Part shown: one piece after another, positions 56,212 through 64,000 of the stretch
Layout: each line of letters starts with the position of its first letter
How positions within the stretch are numbered: position 1 is the first letter of the stretch
From: Gemmatimonadota bacterium
GTDB taxonomy: Bacteria; Gemmatimonadota; Gemmatimonadetes; Gemmatimonadales; GWC2-71-9
NCBI GenBank assembly: GCA_016720805.1
Contig: JADKJZ010000002.1
Location: forward strand, 246,075 to 310,074
DNA length: 64,000 nucleotides
Direction: 5' to 3'
Notes under the pieces: generated by a model
Told to the model about the DNA's origin: nothing
The model's input: only the letters and a program-made list of their open reading frames with translations
Databases searched by the model: none
Translations under genes and position numbers: made by a program

Positions 56212-58220
56212 ATGCGATTTCCGATTGCGCGCCGTGTCTCGACGCTGGCGCTTGCGTTCGGCGCGATGCCGCTGGCGATGTCCGCCCAGACGCCGCTCCT
56301 CGCCCGATCCACCGCGAGATTCCGCTTACCAACATGATCCGGCGTGCCTTCACCGCCGGAGCGCGATTCGACCGGCCGACCGGGCCGAACTACTGGCAGC
56401 TCCGCACCGACTATCGGATCTCGGCGCGACTCGACCCCGCGACCGGCATCCTGACCGGCACCGAGACGCTCGCCTTCCAGAACACCAGCGACACGCCGAT
56501 GCGCCAGGTCGTGCTCCGGCTCGACCAGAACATCTTCGCGCCCAACGTGCCGCGCGCCGAGGCAATGCCGTCGCTCACCGACGGGATGAAGGTGACGCGG
56601 CTGGTGGTGAATGGCACTGCCGTCGACCTGACGCCGCCGGCCGGCGGGCGTGGTGCCGGCGGGCGAGGCGCAGGGGGTGCCCGGCGCCGACGCGGATCTT
56701 CGTCAACGGACTCAACCCAGACCGTTGCCAGATGACGACTCCCGACGCCGATCGCCGCGGGGCCTCGGCGACGATCGAAGCGGACTGGAATTTCCGGGTG
56801 CCGCTGGTGGCTGGGGCGCGGCCTCCGCATGGGCTCGTGGGGTGACTCGCTCTTCCAGGTGGCGCAGTGGTACCCGCGGCTCGCGATGTACGACGACCTG
56901 CGCGGCTGGGACACCGATCCCTATCTCGGCCCCTCCGAGTTCTACAACAACTTCGGCCACTTCGACGTGACGATCGATGTCCCGGCGGGATGGGTGGTCG
57001 GCGCGACCGGACTGCTGCAGAACCCGGAGCAGGTCCTCACGCCAGCCGTCCGCGAGCGGCTCTCCCACGTGCTCGAATCCGATTCGACCCGGATCATCGT
57101 CGGGCCCGCCGACTTCGGCGCCGGCAAGGCGACGGTCGCGGGCGATCGGCTCGTCGTGGCGCTTCGTCGCGGACACCGTGGGCGACTTTGCTCTGGGGAC
57201 GTCGAACCAGTTCGTCTGGGACGCGACCCGCGCGACGATTCCCGGCAAGGGGCCGATCCCGGTCTATGGGATGTACCTCCCCGGGCACGCCACCGCCTAC
57301 GCGCGCGGCGGCGCAGTCAACCGGCACGCGCTCGAGTTCTACTCGAAGCTCTGGATGCCCTACGCCTTCCCGATTCTCACGATGCTCGATGGCCCCGACG
57401 GCGGCATGGAATATCCGATGACGATCTTCTCGGGTGTCGGTGCGGCTGACCACGAGACGGGCCACCAGTGGTGGCCGATGATGGTGGGCGTCAACGAGAC
57501 CTGGTACGGCTTCATGGACGAGGGCTTCAATCAGTACATGAACCAGCTCTCGAGCGCCGACAGCCGCGGACAGCCCGCGCGGCTCGATGGCGCCGGCCAG
57601 AACTATGGCCGGACCAGCGGCGACGAACGCGAGGCGCCGCTGATGTGGGACGCCAACTACGGCGGGCCCCAGTACTCCTTCCAGGCATACGGCAAGGCGC
57701 CGCTCATGCTCTCGATGCTTGGGGGCGTGGTCGGTGACAGTGCGGTGCAGCGGGCGATGAGCGAGTACGCCAAGGCGTGGCGCTTCAAGCATCCCTCGCC
57801 GTGGGACTACGCCAACTTCATGAGCGACGCGCTCAAGAACCGCGCGCCGGAGCTCGGCTGGTTCTGGTACTCGTGGCTCTTCACCACGGACGCAGTCCAG
57901 GGCTCGATCCAGAAGGTCGTCACCACGGGACTCAAGACGACGGTGACGGTGCCAGGACGGCGCAATGCCCTCACCAGTGGTGCTGAAGGTGCAGTTCGCC
58001 CCGAAGGGCAATCCGGCCGATGCCGGGCGTCACCATGACTGACTCGGTCACGGCGATCGTCACCTATCCGGTGAGCATCTGGTTCGACGGTCGTCGCAAC
58101 TTCAACGCGGTGCTCTCCTTCGGTGGGCGCGCGATCGAGAAGATCACGCTCGATCCGTTCGGCCGCTTCCCCGATCGGGATGTGACGGACAATGTGTGGC
58201 CGAAGGCGGCGCAGCCGTGA
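56212..58220 (+). CDS. Secreted M1-family zinc metallopeptidase, second paralogue (frameshifted)
   Basis: This is an aminopeptidase-like enzyme of about 665 residues. The ATG gives a signal peptide (MRFPIARRVSTLALAFGAMP, then LAMSAQ). The N-terminal beta domain (YWQLRTDYRISARLDPATGI) includes a Gly/Arg-rich insert near residues 145-165. The segment FQVAQWYPRLAMYDDLRGWD is shared with the M1 gene at 46.5 kb. The zinc site is DHETGHQWWPMMVGVNETWY with the third ligand in FMDEGFNQYM, and GMEYPM stands in the GAMEN position. Shifts lie near 56,300, 56,700, 56,825, 57,160 and 57,960-58,020. The protein ends FGRFPDRDVTDNVWPKAA; its TGA leads straight into a heptamer array. Confidence 0.86.
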
Positions 58221-58351
58221 AGTGAAGGTGAGGGGTGAGGGGTTCTGTCATCCCGAACAACGCGAGGGATCTGCGTGGTCGCGAATACGCAGGTCCCTCG
58301 CGTCGCTCGGGATGACTGGGTCCCCTCACTCCTCACCCCTCACCCCTCACC
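58221..58351. repeat. Long compound palindrome with heptamer arms
   Basis: GTGAGGG-type heptamers (58221-58245) pair with inverted CCTCACC-type units (58320-58351). Inside them, arms 58248-58276 and 58287-58315 pair over 29 bases with a few mismatches around a ten-base centre. The inner arms carry TCATCCCGA and CGCGAGGGA, resembling a 'gtcatcccgagcgacgcgagggatct' motif that I recall as dispersed in several soil phyla. It lies between convergent genes. The stop of the DUF3291 gene (58340-58342) is inside the right array. Confidence 0.8.
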
Positions 58352-58873
58352 ATTCTTCTCAACGATCCTCTTCACCCGATGCCGCTCCACCTCCGTCGGC
58401 CTCCCTTCCGCATCAAACGGCTGCTTGAAGGTGAACGCTTCCGGCGTCGAGCCCATCGTGTGCAATTGCTCCAGCCTCTCCACCGCCTCGGCCCAGGTCG
58501 GCTGGTGCGCGTCGTCGACCCACCACGCCACGTAGGATGGCCATTCCGGCGGGCGGAACCACGCCTTTCGTTGGCGCAGTGATTCAGCGTGCTGGCCGCC
58601 GTAGGCGTAGGCGAACACCGTCTCGAGGTCCTGCCAGAGCGAGAGCGACCGGGTCACCTGGGGCGCGTCGTCGGGCGCGACGAACGACGGCAGCACCGGT
58701 TCGCCCCAACTGTGGCGGCCGGTGTCGGGGTCGACGCGTGACTGGTCGAGGAATCCCTCGGCGCGTTCTGCGGCTGCGTTGGTCGGGTCGATCGCGGCAA
58801 GGAACGATGCCGAATCGGGATGCTGCCGCGGGGCGCGGAGGATGGCGAAGGTGAAGAAGGCAAGGCGTGGCAT
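58340..58873 (-). CDS. DUF3291 family protein
   Basis: This intact 177-residue cytoplasmic protein belongs to the DUF3291 family of small alpha/beta-barrel-like proteins related to antibiotic-biosynthesis monooxygenase folds. The start MPRLAFFTFAILRAPRQHPD is chosen over longer forms because it matches the family's opening strand. Further matches are VTRSLSLWQDLETVFAYAYG, followed by GQHAESLRQRKAWF, and PPEWPSYVAWWVDDAHQPTW. The last residues (NGEG) and the stop codon are encoded by the heptamer array. No biochemical function is established. It is the last gene of a minus-strand group with the two propeller paralogues. Confidence 0.88.
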   Translation of the reverse strand: MPRLAFFTFAILRAPRQHPDSASFLAAIDPTNAAAERAEGFLDQSRVDPDTGRHSWGEPVLPSFVAPDDAPQVTRSLSLWQDLETVFAYAYGGQHAESLRQRKAWFRPPEWPSYVAWWVDDAHQPTWAEAVERLEQLHTMGSTPEAFTFKQPFDAEGRPTEVERHRVKRIVEKNGEG

Positions 58874-58884
58874 CGCCGCGAAAG

Positions 58885-60028
58885 CTAGCGCCCCACTCGA
58901 TAGCGGACGACACCCTGCAGGTCGTCGGCGTCGGTGATCGTGCCCCAGATGGTGCCGAGCTCGGCCGCGCGCAGCGTGATTTCGCTCGGCACGGTGACCA
59001 CGCCGACGGTCACGCCCTTCGGATCGAGGACCAGCCACCGATGCCCGGGCCCGAGGGTGCGCTCCTCGAGCCAGACGGAGTAGTCGCGGCCGAGGATGAC
59101 CCTCCGGATCGGCGGGAAGTTCGGGTAGGGTTTCGGATTCGGCATCGCGGCGACCGCGGCCGGCGGCGAGTCCTTGATGATCATCGCCCGGATCGCGGCC
59201 AGGCTGTCTGCTGCCCCTTCGTGGCCGGAACAGGCACGTACCCGATCGAGCGCGAGAACCGGGTCACGCCCTGGTCGTCGACCACGGTGACACGATAGCG
59301 CGCCGCCTTTCCCTCGCTCACCTCGACATCGACCGACGCGACGCCTGTGCCGCCGTCCCAATCCGTTGCAAGTGGCGAAGGACAAAAGGGAATGCCGGTC
59401 GTGCCGCTGCCTTTCGCGTAGCGATATTCGACGATGCACTTGTCGAGGGGCCGCGCAAGCAACCGCGTCTTGAACTCGCCGCTTGGTGCGATGCGCACGA
59501 TGAGGGCAGCGCCCGAGTCCAGGCCGGCCGCCCAGCTTGGGCGGGGACTGGTGGGGCGAAAGGACGCGACTGCACGGAGGTCGCCTCCAGGCAACACGGC
59601 CTGGGTGGAATAGGCGATCGGCAAGTCATTTCGCCCCAGCCCCAGCGACAAGGGCTCGGGAAATCCCCTGACGTACTTGAAGTCGGGACCGAAGATGCTC
59701 ACCCGGGAAAGGCTCGGATCCAGGGCCCAGAGGGAGTCTCCGACGAATCCGATCCGGGTCGGATTCTGGAACTCTCCCGGTCCGCCCCCGCTGCGACCGA
59801 TCGTGGAGACACCACCGTTTGGCCCGAAGGCCTTGAGGAGCTTCTGCTTCCGCTGGGGCACCACGATCTGGCCGCGAGGTGATAACGCGACCAGGCTGCA
59901 CCGAAGCGAGATCCGCCTCCTCGGGCGGAATGAGCAGGTCCCGCGTGATCGTGAGGGCCTTGGGCGCTTGCGATGGCCCTGAGTGGCAGGGCCAGGGTGC
60001 AGGCCGCCACCGCGAGCCGGGCGATCAT
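58885..60028 (-). CDS. Exported 6-bladed beta-propeller protein, paralogue 2 (frameshifted)
   Basis: This exported protein of about 380 residues is close to its upstream neighbour. The start at 60028 gives a signal peptide (MIARLAVAACTLALPLRAIA). Blade-like sequence includes VSTIGRSGGGPGEFQNPTRI ('G.GPGEF' is the hallmark of 6-bladed NHL-like propellers), GFVGDSLWALDPSLSRVSIF and RDYSVWLEERTLGPGHRWLV. Both paralogues end GVVRYRVGR. Shifts near 59,945, 59,865 and 59,210 interrupt it. Two conserved Cys positions (DKCIVEYRY, GIPFCPSPL) may form a disulphide. The ATG overlaps the upstream paralogue's TGA (ATGA), so the pair is translationally coupled. The function is unknown. Confidence 0.8.
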
Positions 60029-61171
60029 CGCCCCACCCGATAGCGGACGACGCCCTGCACGTCGTCGGCGTCTTTCGTCAGGCCCCAGATGGTGCCGAGT
60101 TCCGCGACCTGCAGCTCCACTTCGGGTGGCAGCATGACGGCGCCAACTGTCGCACCCTTCGGGTCGAGGACCAGCCACCGATGTTCGGGCCCTGCGATTC
60201 GCTCCTCGAGCCAGACGGAGTAGTCACGGCCGAGCACGACACGGCGGATCGGCGGATACGTCGGATATGGTGTCACCTTTGGCATCGCCGCCACCATCGG
60301 AGCAGGCATTCCCTTTTGCGATTCCTTCCGCCGTGCAAGCATGCTGTCCATCGCGGGCTTGCTGATCGTCAAAGGCGTGAACGGAAACGATCGTGCGAAT
60401 CGCGTGACGCCCTGCTCATCGACCACGCTGACTCGGTAGCTCTTCGTCTTGCCCGCACCCTCCTCGACGTCGACCGACGCGACGCCAATCGATCCGTTCC
60501 AGTCGGTGGACACACGCTCCGGGCAGAACGGGATCATCGTGGTGCCACTGCCCCTTGCTGAAGGTGTACGAGACCTGGCACTTCGAGCGCGCGGCGACCA
60601 GCAGGCGGCGCTTGTACTCGCCCGCCGGCGAGATGCGAACAAGCAGTGTGGCGCCGGAGTCGACATCCGTGGCCCAGCTCGGCTTCGGGGCCGTCGCTCG
60701 GAGGGAGGCGATTGCGCGCAAGTCACCGCCCGGCAGCACGGCCTGGATGAAGTAGCTCACCGGGCGACTCGCGGCGCCACTCGTGGCCGACATCGGCTGG
60801 GGGAAGGTCCGGACATACTTGAAGTCGGGGCCGTAGATGTTGACGCGCATCAGGACTGGGTCGAGGGCCCAGAGCGTGTCGCCCATGAAGCCGACCCGGG
60901 TCACTCGCTGGAACTCGCCGGGTCCGCTCCCTTTCTGGCCGATGGTACTCGTCGCGCCGCCGGGGCCGAACACCTTGATCAGGTTGTCGTCCATTTGGGC
61001 CACCAGAATCTGGCCTTTCGGGGAGACTGCGACGACTCCGCTGCCCGACAGATCGGCATCGCTCGGCGGCACCAGCAGGTCCCGCGTGATCGTGAGGGTC
61101 TTCGGCGCTTGTGCCGAGAGGGAGATCGGCGACACGATCGCGGCGGCAGCTACCAGAAGCGCGAGGCGCAT
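60025..61171 (-). CDS. Exported 6-bladed beta-propeller protein, paralogue 1 (frameshifted)
   Basis: This exported protein has about 381 residues, with signal peptide MRLALLVAAAAIVSPISLSA. It opens with TLTITRDLLVPPSDADLSGS and has the propeller hallmark STIGQKGSGPGEFQRVTRVG, then GFMGDTLWALDPVLMRVNIY and GPDFKYVRTFPQPM, and ends RDYSVWLEERIAGPEHRWLV ... VVRYRVGR. A single shift near 60,550 breaks the frame next to a conserved Cys. It is the first gene of a tandem pair formed by duplication. Proteins of this type are abundant outside the cytoplasm in Gemmatimonadota and Bacteroidota relatives, but the ligand is unknown. Confidence 0.82.
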
Positions 61172-61219
61172 GAGACGCTCCAGCGAAGGGGAGGGGTATC
61201 CCCCGAATCTACGCGGCCC

Positions 61220-61627
61220 CTAGCCCCGATGGCGGAATCCCCCCGCCAGCAGGTTCCGGATCGGCAGGAAGAGCGGCTCCGGCAGCGCCCCCCAGTCGTA
61301 CCACCGCCACTCGGCGCACTTGGTCGGCTCCAGCACCATGGGCTCCCCGCCCGATGCCTCCGCGATCACGTACAGCGTGACATAGTGCTTCCCCTCGGCC
61401 TCGAAGCGATCGTTGGTCCACGGCCCGAGCACGGGACCCGTGATGACGAGCCCGGTCTCCTCCAATGCTTCACGTGCGGCGCATTCCTCCACCGACTCGC
61501 CGTCCTCCAGATGCCCACCCGGGAATTGCCAGCAGCCGTCGCCATGCGACGTGGAGCGCCGCAGGCCGAGGAGGACGCGGCCCTGACGCTCGATGATGAC
61601 GGCGACGCCAATGCTGGGGAGGCGCAT
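61220..61627 (-). CDS. NUDIX hydrolase (MutT/NUDT15-like)
   Basis: This intact 135-residue enzyme hydrolyses a nucleoside diphosphate linked to another moiety. The start MRLPSIGVAVIIERQGRVLL is chosen because upstream in-frame codons are heptamer-array sequence. The complete Nudix box GGHLEDGESVEECAAREALE, followed by ETG, fits G-x5-E-x7-R-E-x2-E-E-x-G. The segments SHGDGCWQFPGGHLE and GEPMVLEPTKCAEWRWYDW resemble the NUDT15/MTH2-like group, which acts on oxidised or modified NTPs. The exact substrate cannot be deduced. The gene stands 48 bases beyond the start of paralogue 1 and may share its transcript. Confidence 0.93.
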   Translation of the reverse strand: MRLPSIGVAVIIERQGRVLLGLRRSTSHGDGCWQFPGGHLEDGESVEECAAREALEETGLVITGPVLGPWTNDRFEAEGKHYVTLYVIAEASGGEPMVLEPTKCAEWRWYDWGALPEPLFLPIRNLLAGGFRHRG

Positions 61628-61645
61628 GCGGAAGGGAGGGCTCGT

Positions 61646-61733
61646 GGTGAACGGTGAACGGTGAATGGTAAGGGGAGGGGGGGTGAGGGGTGAGGGGGAC
61701 CTACGACCCACGACCTACGACCTACGACCTACT
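61646..61733. repeat. Heptanucleotide arrays in a divergent promoter region
   Basis: Units GGTGAAC, GGTGAAC, GGTGAAT, GGTAAGG occupy 61646-61673. GTGAGGG-like units follow, then ACCTACG, ACCCACG, ACCTACG, ACCTACG, ACCTACT at 61699-61733. The second series has a different core but the same 7-base period. It lies upstream of both the NUDIX gene and the DUF4932-like gene. The rest of the 61,628-61,851 gap shows no clear promoter. Confidence 0.85.
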
Positions 61734-61851
61734 GACACCCCGATTCCCGCAGAGGGAGGTTGGCGTTTCAGGTTGATGCATCCCTTTCGCCAGTTCCGGC
61801 GTCTGAGCTTCCGGAACTGTCCTTCTGACCTGTTTGCCCGGATGCCGTGCC

Positions 61852-63261
61852 ATGATTCGACTCCGCTCCCTGCTGTTCCTCGGGTTGCTGCACCTGACCG
61901 ACCTGCCCGCCCAGGTCCCGACGGTCCGAGTGGACCCTCGTATCGAGTTGACGACAATCGCCTTCCGGCTGATCGGTGCCGAGGAATACAACCAGTGTCA
62001 GCTCCCGGGGTACGCCGCCGACATTGATCGGCACTTTGCTCCGTTTCGTGAGCACCCTGCGCTCAAGCTGGCGGCATCGATGCGGGCCACGCACGGCATC
62101 GGCTTCGACGCGGTACCGTTTCTGGCGATTGCCCTGACTGATCCGCCGACCCTCGCGGAGCGTGTTGTCATTGGCGCGAACGGCGAGGGACTCAGTGATC
62201 GGCGATGGGCCGGCCCCCACGCACGGCAGTTCATAGCGGCCCTGCGGCAGTTCGCCGAGGAGAGCAAGTTCGCGGAGTTCTTCGCAGCGCATCGTGCCCT
62301 GTACGACAGCGCCACGGCACGGATGCAGCGCTTCATGGGGGGGCAGGTGGAGTGGCCCTGGTTCACCGCCTTCTTCGGCGAGGCCCCAACGGCGCGCTTC
62401 ATGGCCGTCCCCGGGATGTGCAATGGCGGCGGCAACTACGGTCCGCGCGTCCTCCCGACAAATGGCCCCGAGGAGCGCTACGCCATCCTCGGAATGTCGC
62501 GGGTCGACAGCGCCGGGTTGCCGGTCATGCACGCGGGTGGACTGCCGACGGTGATTCACGAGTTCAACCATTCCTTTGTGAATCCGATGGTGGCGCGTCA
62601 TCGCGAGGCGTTTCGCGGGGCCGGACTGCAGCTGCTGGCCGACTCGACGGTCCGCGCGATGATGGCGGCGCGCGCCTATGGCGACTGGGAAACGATCGTC
62701 AACGAGTCGTTGGTCCGCGCCGCTGTCGTGCGTTACCTCCGCGCCACGCAGGGAGACTCGGCCGCCACGGTCGAGCTCCAGGCACAGGCGTCGATTGGCT
62801 TCCTCTGGATCGGCGCCCTTGATTCGGCGCTTGCCGCCTATGAGGCATCGCGCGCGACCTACCAGAAACTCGAGCAGTTCGTCCCGCAGTTGGCAGGGGT
62901 CTTCGGCGCTGCCGCACGTGACATCAGGGCGACCGTTGCGCGGCTCGAGGCGAGCCGGCCGAAGATTGTCGCCTTCACGCCGACCCACGGTGCCGCGGAG
63001 GTCGATCCGACCGATTCGTTGATCACGGTGCGGTTCGACCGGCCAATGGGCCGCGGCCTCTCGATCAACTACGGCCCCCTCGGTCAGGCGGCAATGCCGA
63101 AGGTGGTGGGTCGGTCCTGGGACAGCACGGGTACTGTCCTGACGCTGAAGGTCGGGCTGCAGCCGGCCACGAGCTATCAGATGCTCTTCTTCGGCGCCGG
63201 CTTCCGGAGCCGTGACGGCGTGCCGCTCGCGGAGCGGTTGTTCACGTTCAAGACCAGATAG
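61852..63261 (+). CDS. Exported DUF4932-like protein with HExxH and C-terminal Ig-like domain
   Basis: This intact 469-residue protein starts at ATG 61852 with a signal peptide (MIRLRSLLFLGLLHLTDLPA). The central part resembles DUF4932, with a putative zinc site VIHEFNHSFVNPM near residue 236 and a conserved VPGMCNGGGNYGPR upstream. HEFNH fits HExxH, so a metallopeptidase-like role is plausible, but catalytic activity of the family is not established. From about residue 375 (PKIVAFTPTHGAAEVDPTDS) a Big_5/Ig-like strand domain follows and ends DGVPLAERLFTFKTR, typical of a C-terminal Ig-like module. It is divergent from the NUDIX gene. Confidence 0.82.
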   Translation: MIRLRSLLFLGLLHLTDLPAQVPTVRVDPRIELTTIAFRLIGAEEYNQCQLPGYAADIDRHFAPFREHPALKLAASMRATHGIGFDAVPFLAIALTDPPTLAERVVIGANGEGLSDRRWAGPHARQFIAALRQFAEESKFAEFFAAHRALYDSATARMQRFMGGQVEWPWFTAFFGEAPTARFMAVPGMCNGGGNYGPRVLPTNGPEERYAILGMSRVDSAGLPVMHAGGLPTVIHEFNHSFVNPMVARHREAFRGAGLQLLADSTVRAMMAARAYGDWETIVNESLVRAAVVRYLRATQGDSAATVELQAQASIGFLWIGALDSALAAYEASRATYQKLEQFVPQLAGVFGAAARDIRATVARLEASRPKIVAFTPTHGAAEVDPTDSLITVRFDRPMGRGLSINYGPLGQAAMPKVVGRSWDSTGTVLTLKVGLQPATSYQMLFFGAGFRSRDGVPLAERLFTFKTR

Positions 63262-63339
63262 CCGAGTCGCTCATCGCGAGGTACTCTTGGGGCGGCCTCC
63301 CGCATCGGGATGGTCGCCCCCTTCGCTTCCGAGGCTCTC

Positions 63340-63985
63340 ATGCGCCGCCTCCTCCTGAACGTCGTCCTTGCGGCCCTCGCGCTCGGCGTGACCGCGCTCC
63401 CGGCGCAGCAACGTACCCCGCCAGCGAAAGTGAAGTTGAGCGCAGTCCTCACCGCCTTCCTCGTCGACTCCGGTATTCGGACCACCGCCCTGCCGTGGGC
63501 CACCGGCAGCGCCCTCCCGATTCGCTGGGCCACCCCGGCCGCCGTTGCGGTAGCCGATGCGGGCCTGATCAAGGCCGGCACCACGCAGGCTCGCGAAGGC
63601 CGTTTCCTCGGCACCCTGGGCGACAGCGTCGCACTCTGGATGCAAATCACCCTGCGCGGCTCCGCAATCGGCTTGACGGGGATGTCGATCGCGCTCGATT
63701 CCATGGAGGTCACCGGCCCACGCGGGCAAGGGCGGCTTCTTCCTGACGCGGGAGATGATCGAGCAGGCGCTGAAGAATGACGGCCTCACCTTTCAGCCGC
63801 TCAAGTGCAAGCGCGAGACCGAAGGCGCCTCCTACGGCAACCTGGTCGACGCGGTCAAGGCGCCTGGCAAGACGGCGTCGGGCCTCTGGTGGGAGTGGCA
63901 CATGGAGTCGCAAAACCTGAAGGTGTCGCTGAGCATGCTGTATCGGAAGGCGGAGATGGCGCAGGTGGAGTGTTATTCGGGGTGA
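63340..63985 (+). CDS. Small secreted protein of unknown function (frameshifted)
   Basis: This exported protein has about 214 residues. ATG 63340 gives a signal peptide (MRRLLLNVVLAALALGVTAL, then PAQ). The mature part (KVKLSAVLTAFLVDSGIRTT, ALPWATGSALPIRWATPAAV) is mixed alpha/beta. A one-base shift near 63,727 separates it from the C-terminal half (REMIEQALKNDGLTFQPLKC, SGLWWEWHMESQNLKVSLSM). One or two Cys residues occur in the C-terminal half (KCKRE, VECYSG). I do not recognise the family. Its TGA lies inside the first unit of another heptamer array that runs off the window. Confidence 0.65.
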
Positions 63986-63998
63986 GGGGTGATGGATG
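63981..63998. repeat. Start of a heptanucleotide array at the window edge
   Basis: Two units (GGTGAGG, GGTGATG) are seen before the window ends. The first contains the TGA stop of the preceding gene. The full extent is unknown. Confidence 0.55.
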
Positions 63999-64000
63999 AT

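Noticed and set aside
1..64000. tRNA, rRNA, integrase, transposase or prophage genes
   Set aside because: None could be recognised on either strand, so no genomic island or mobile element is claimed.

Overview
The window is GC-rich DNA from a Gram-negative bacterium with an outer membrane. It most resembles Gemmatimonadota. The evidence is a MacAB-TolC type exporter, DUF5916 and beta-barrel outer-membrane proteins, many secreted peptidases whose signal peptides end in ...PAQ or ...AQ, Ser/Thr kinases fused to a TolB-like and TPR tail, sortilin-like BNR propellers and UPF0182 membrane proteins. No rRNA, tRNA, CRISPR array, transposase or phage gene was seen. Assignment to the phylum is inference from gene content.

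Layout. 1-6.6 kb: TolC-like, ABC ATPase, MacA-like and MacB-like genes in one tight operon, then a DUF5916 outer-membrane protein. 7.4-15.7 kb: one giant cyclic beta-1,2-glucan synthase-like gene, read as three pieces because of frameshifts. 15.7-19.5 kb (minus strand): S41 peptidase, small ion-channel-like protein, OmpR-type regulator and GAF histidine kinase. 19.7-22.2 kb: CYTH-like protein, two small membrane proteins and a Tat-exported Rieske protein. 22.2-29.7 kb: large Ig-like lipoprotein, Ser/Thr kinase, small hypothetical protein, beta-carbonic anhydrase and zinc-ribbon/TPR protein. 29.9-39.0 kb: a five-gene electron-transfer operon. 39.1-43.1 kb: M28 peptidase, Tat-exported PLP enzyme, TMEM175 channel and GNAT acetyltransferase. 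43.1-58.2 kb: BNR propeller, two M1 peptidases, UPF0182 protein, a tyrosine phenol-lyase-like gene lacking its PLP lysine segment, DinB and S9 peptidase. 58.3-64 kb: DUF3291, two tandem 6-bladed-propeller paralogues, NUDIX, DUF4932-like protein and a last secreted protein.

The most interesting locus is 29,916-38,973. Its genes are translationally coupled. They encode a five-helix cytochrome-b-like membrane protein, a membrane-anchored zinc-ribbon/ferredoxin/flavoprotein whose FAD motifs look circularly permuted, a multihaem cytochrome with about 23 haem motifs, a giant cytochrome built from about ten 73-residue tri-haem repeats, and an outer-membrane beta-barrel. Together they look like an electron conduit from cytoplasmic NAD(P)H or ferredoxin to the cell surface.

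A second notable theme is a family of heptanucleotide arrays (roughly NGYRARV repeated). They are often paired as inverted repeats in intergenic DNA, and several flanking genes use a TGA inside the first heptamer as their stop codon. Other palindromic repeats occur at 48.5 and 58.3 kb.

Many genes carry one or more single-base frameshifts, dozens in total, while the reading is otherwise well conserved. This pattern looks like residual long-read indel error rather than gene decay, so 'broken' genes below are described as their probable intact forms.
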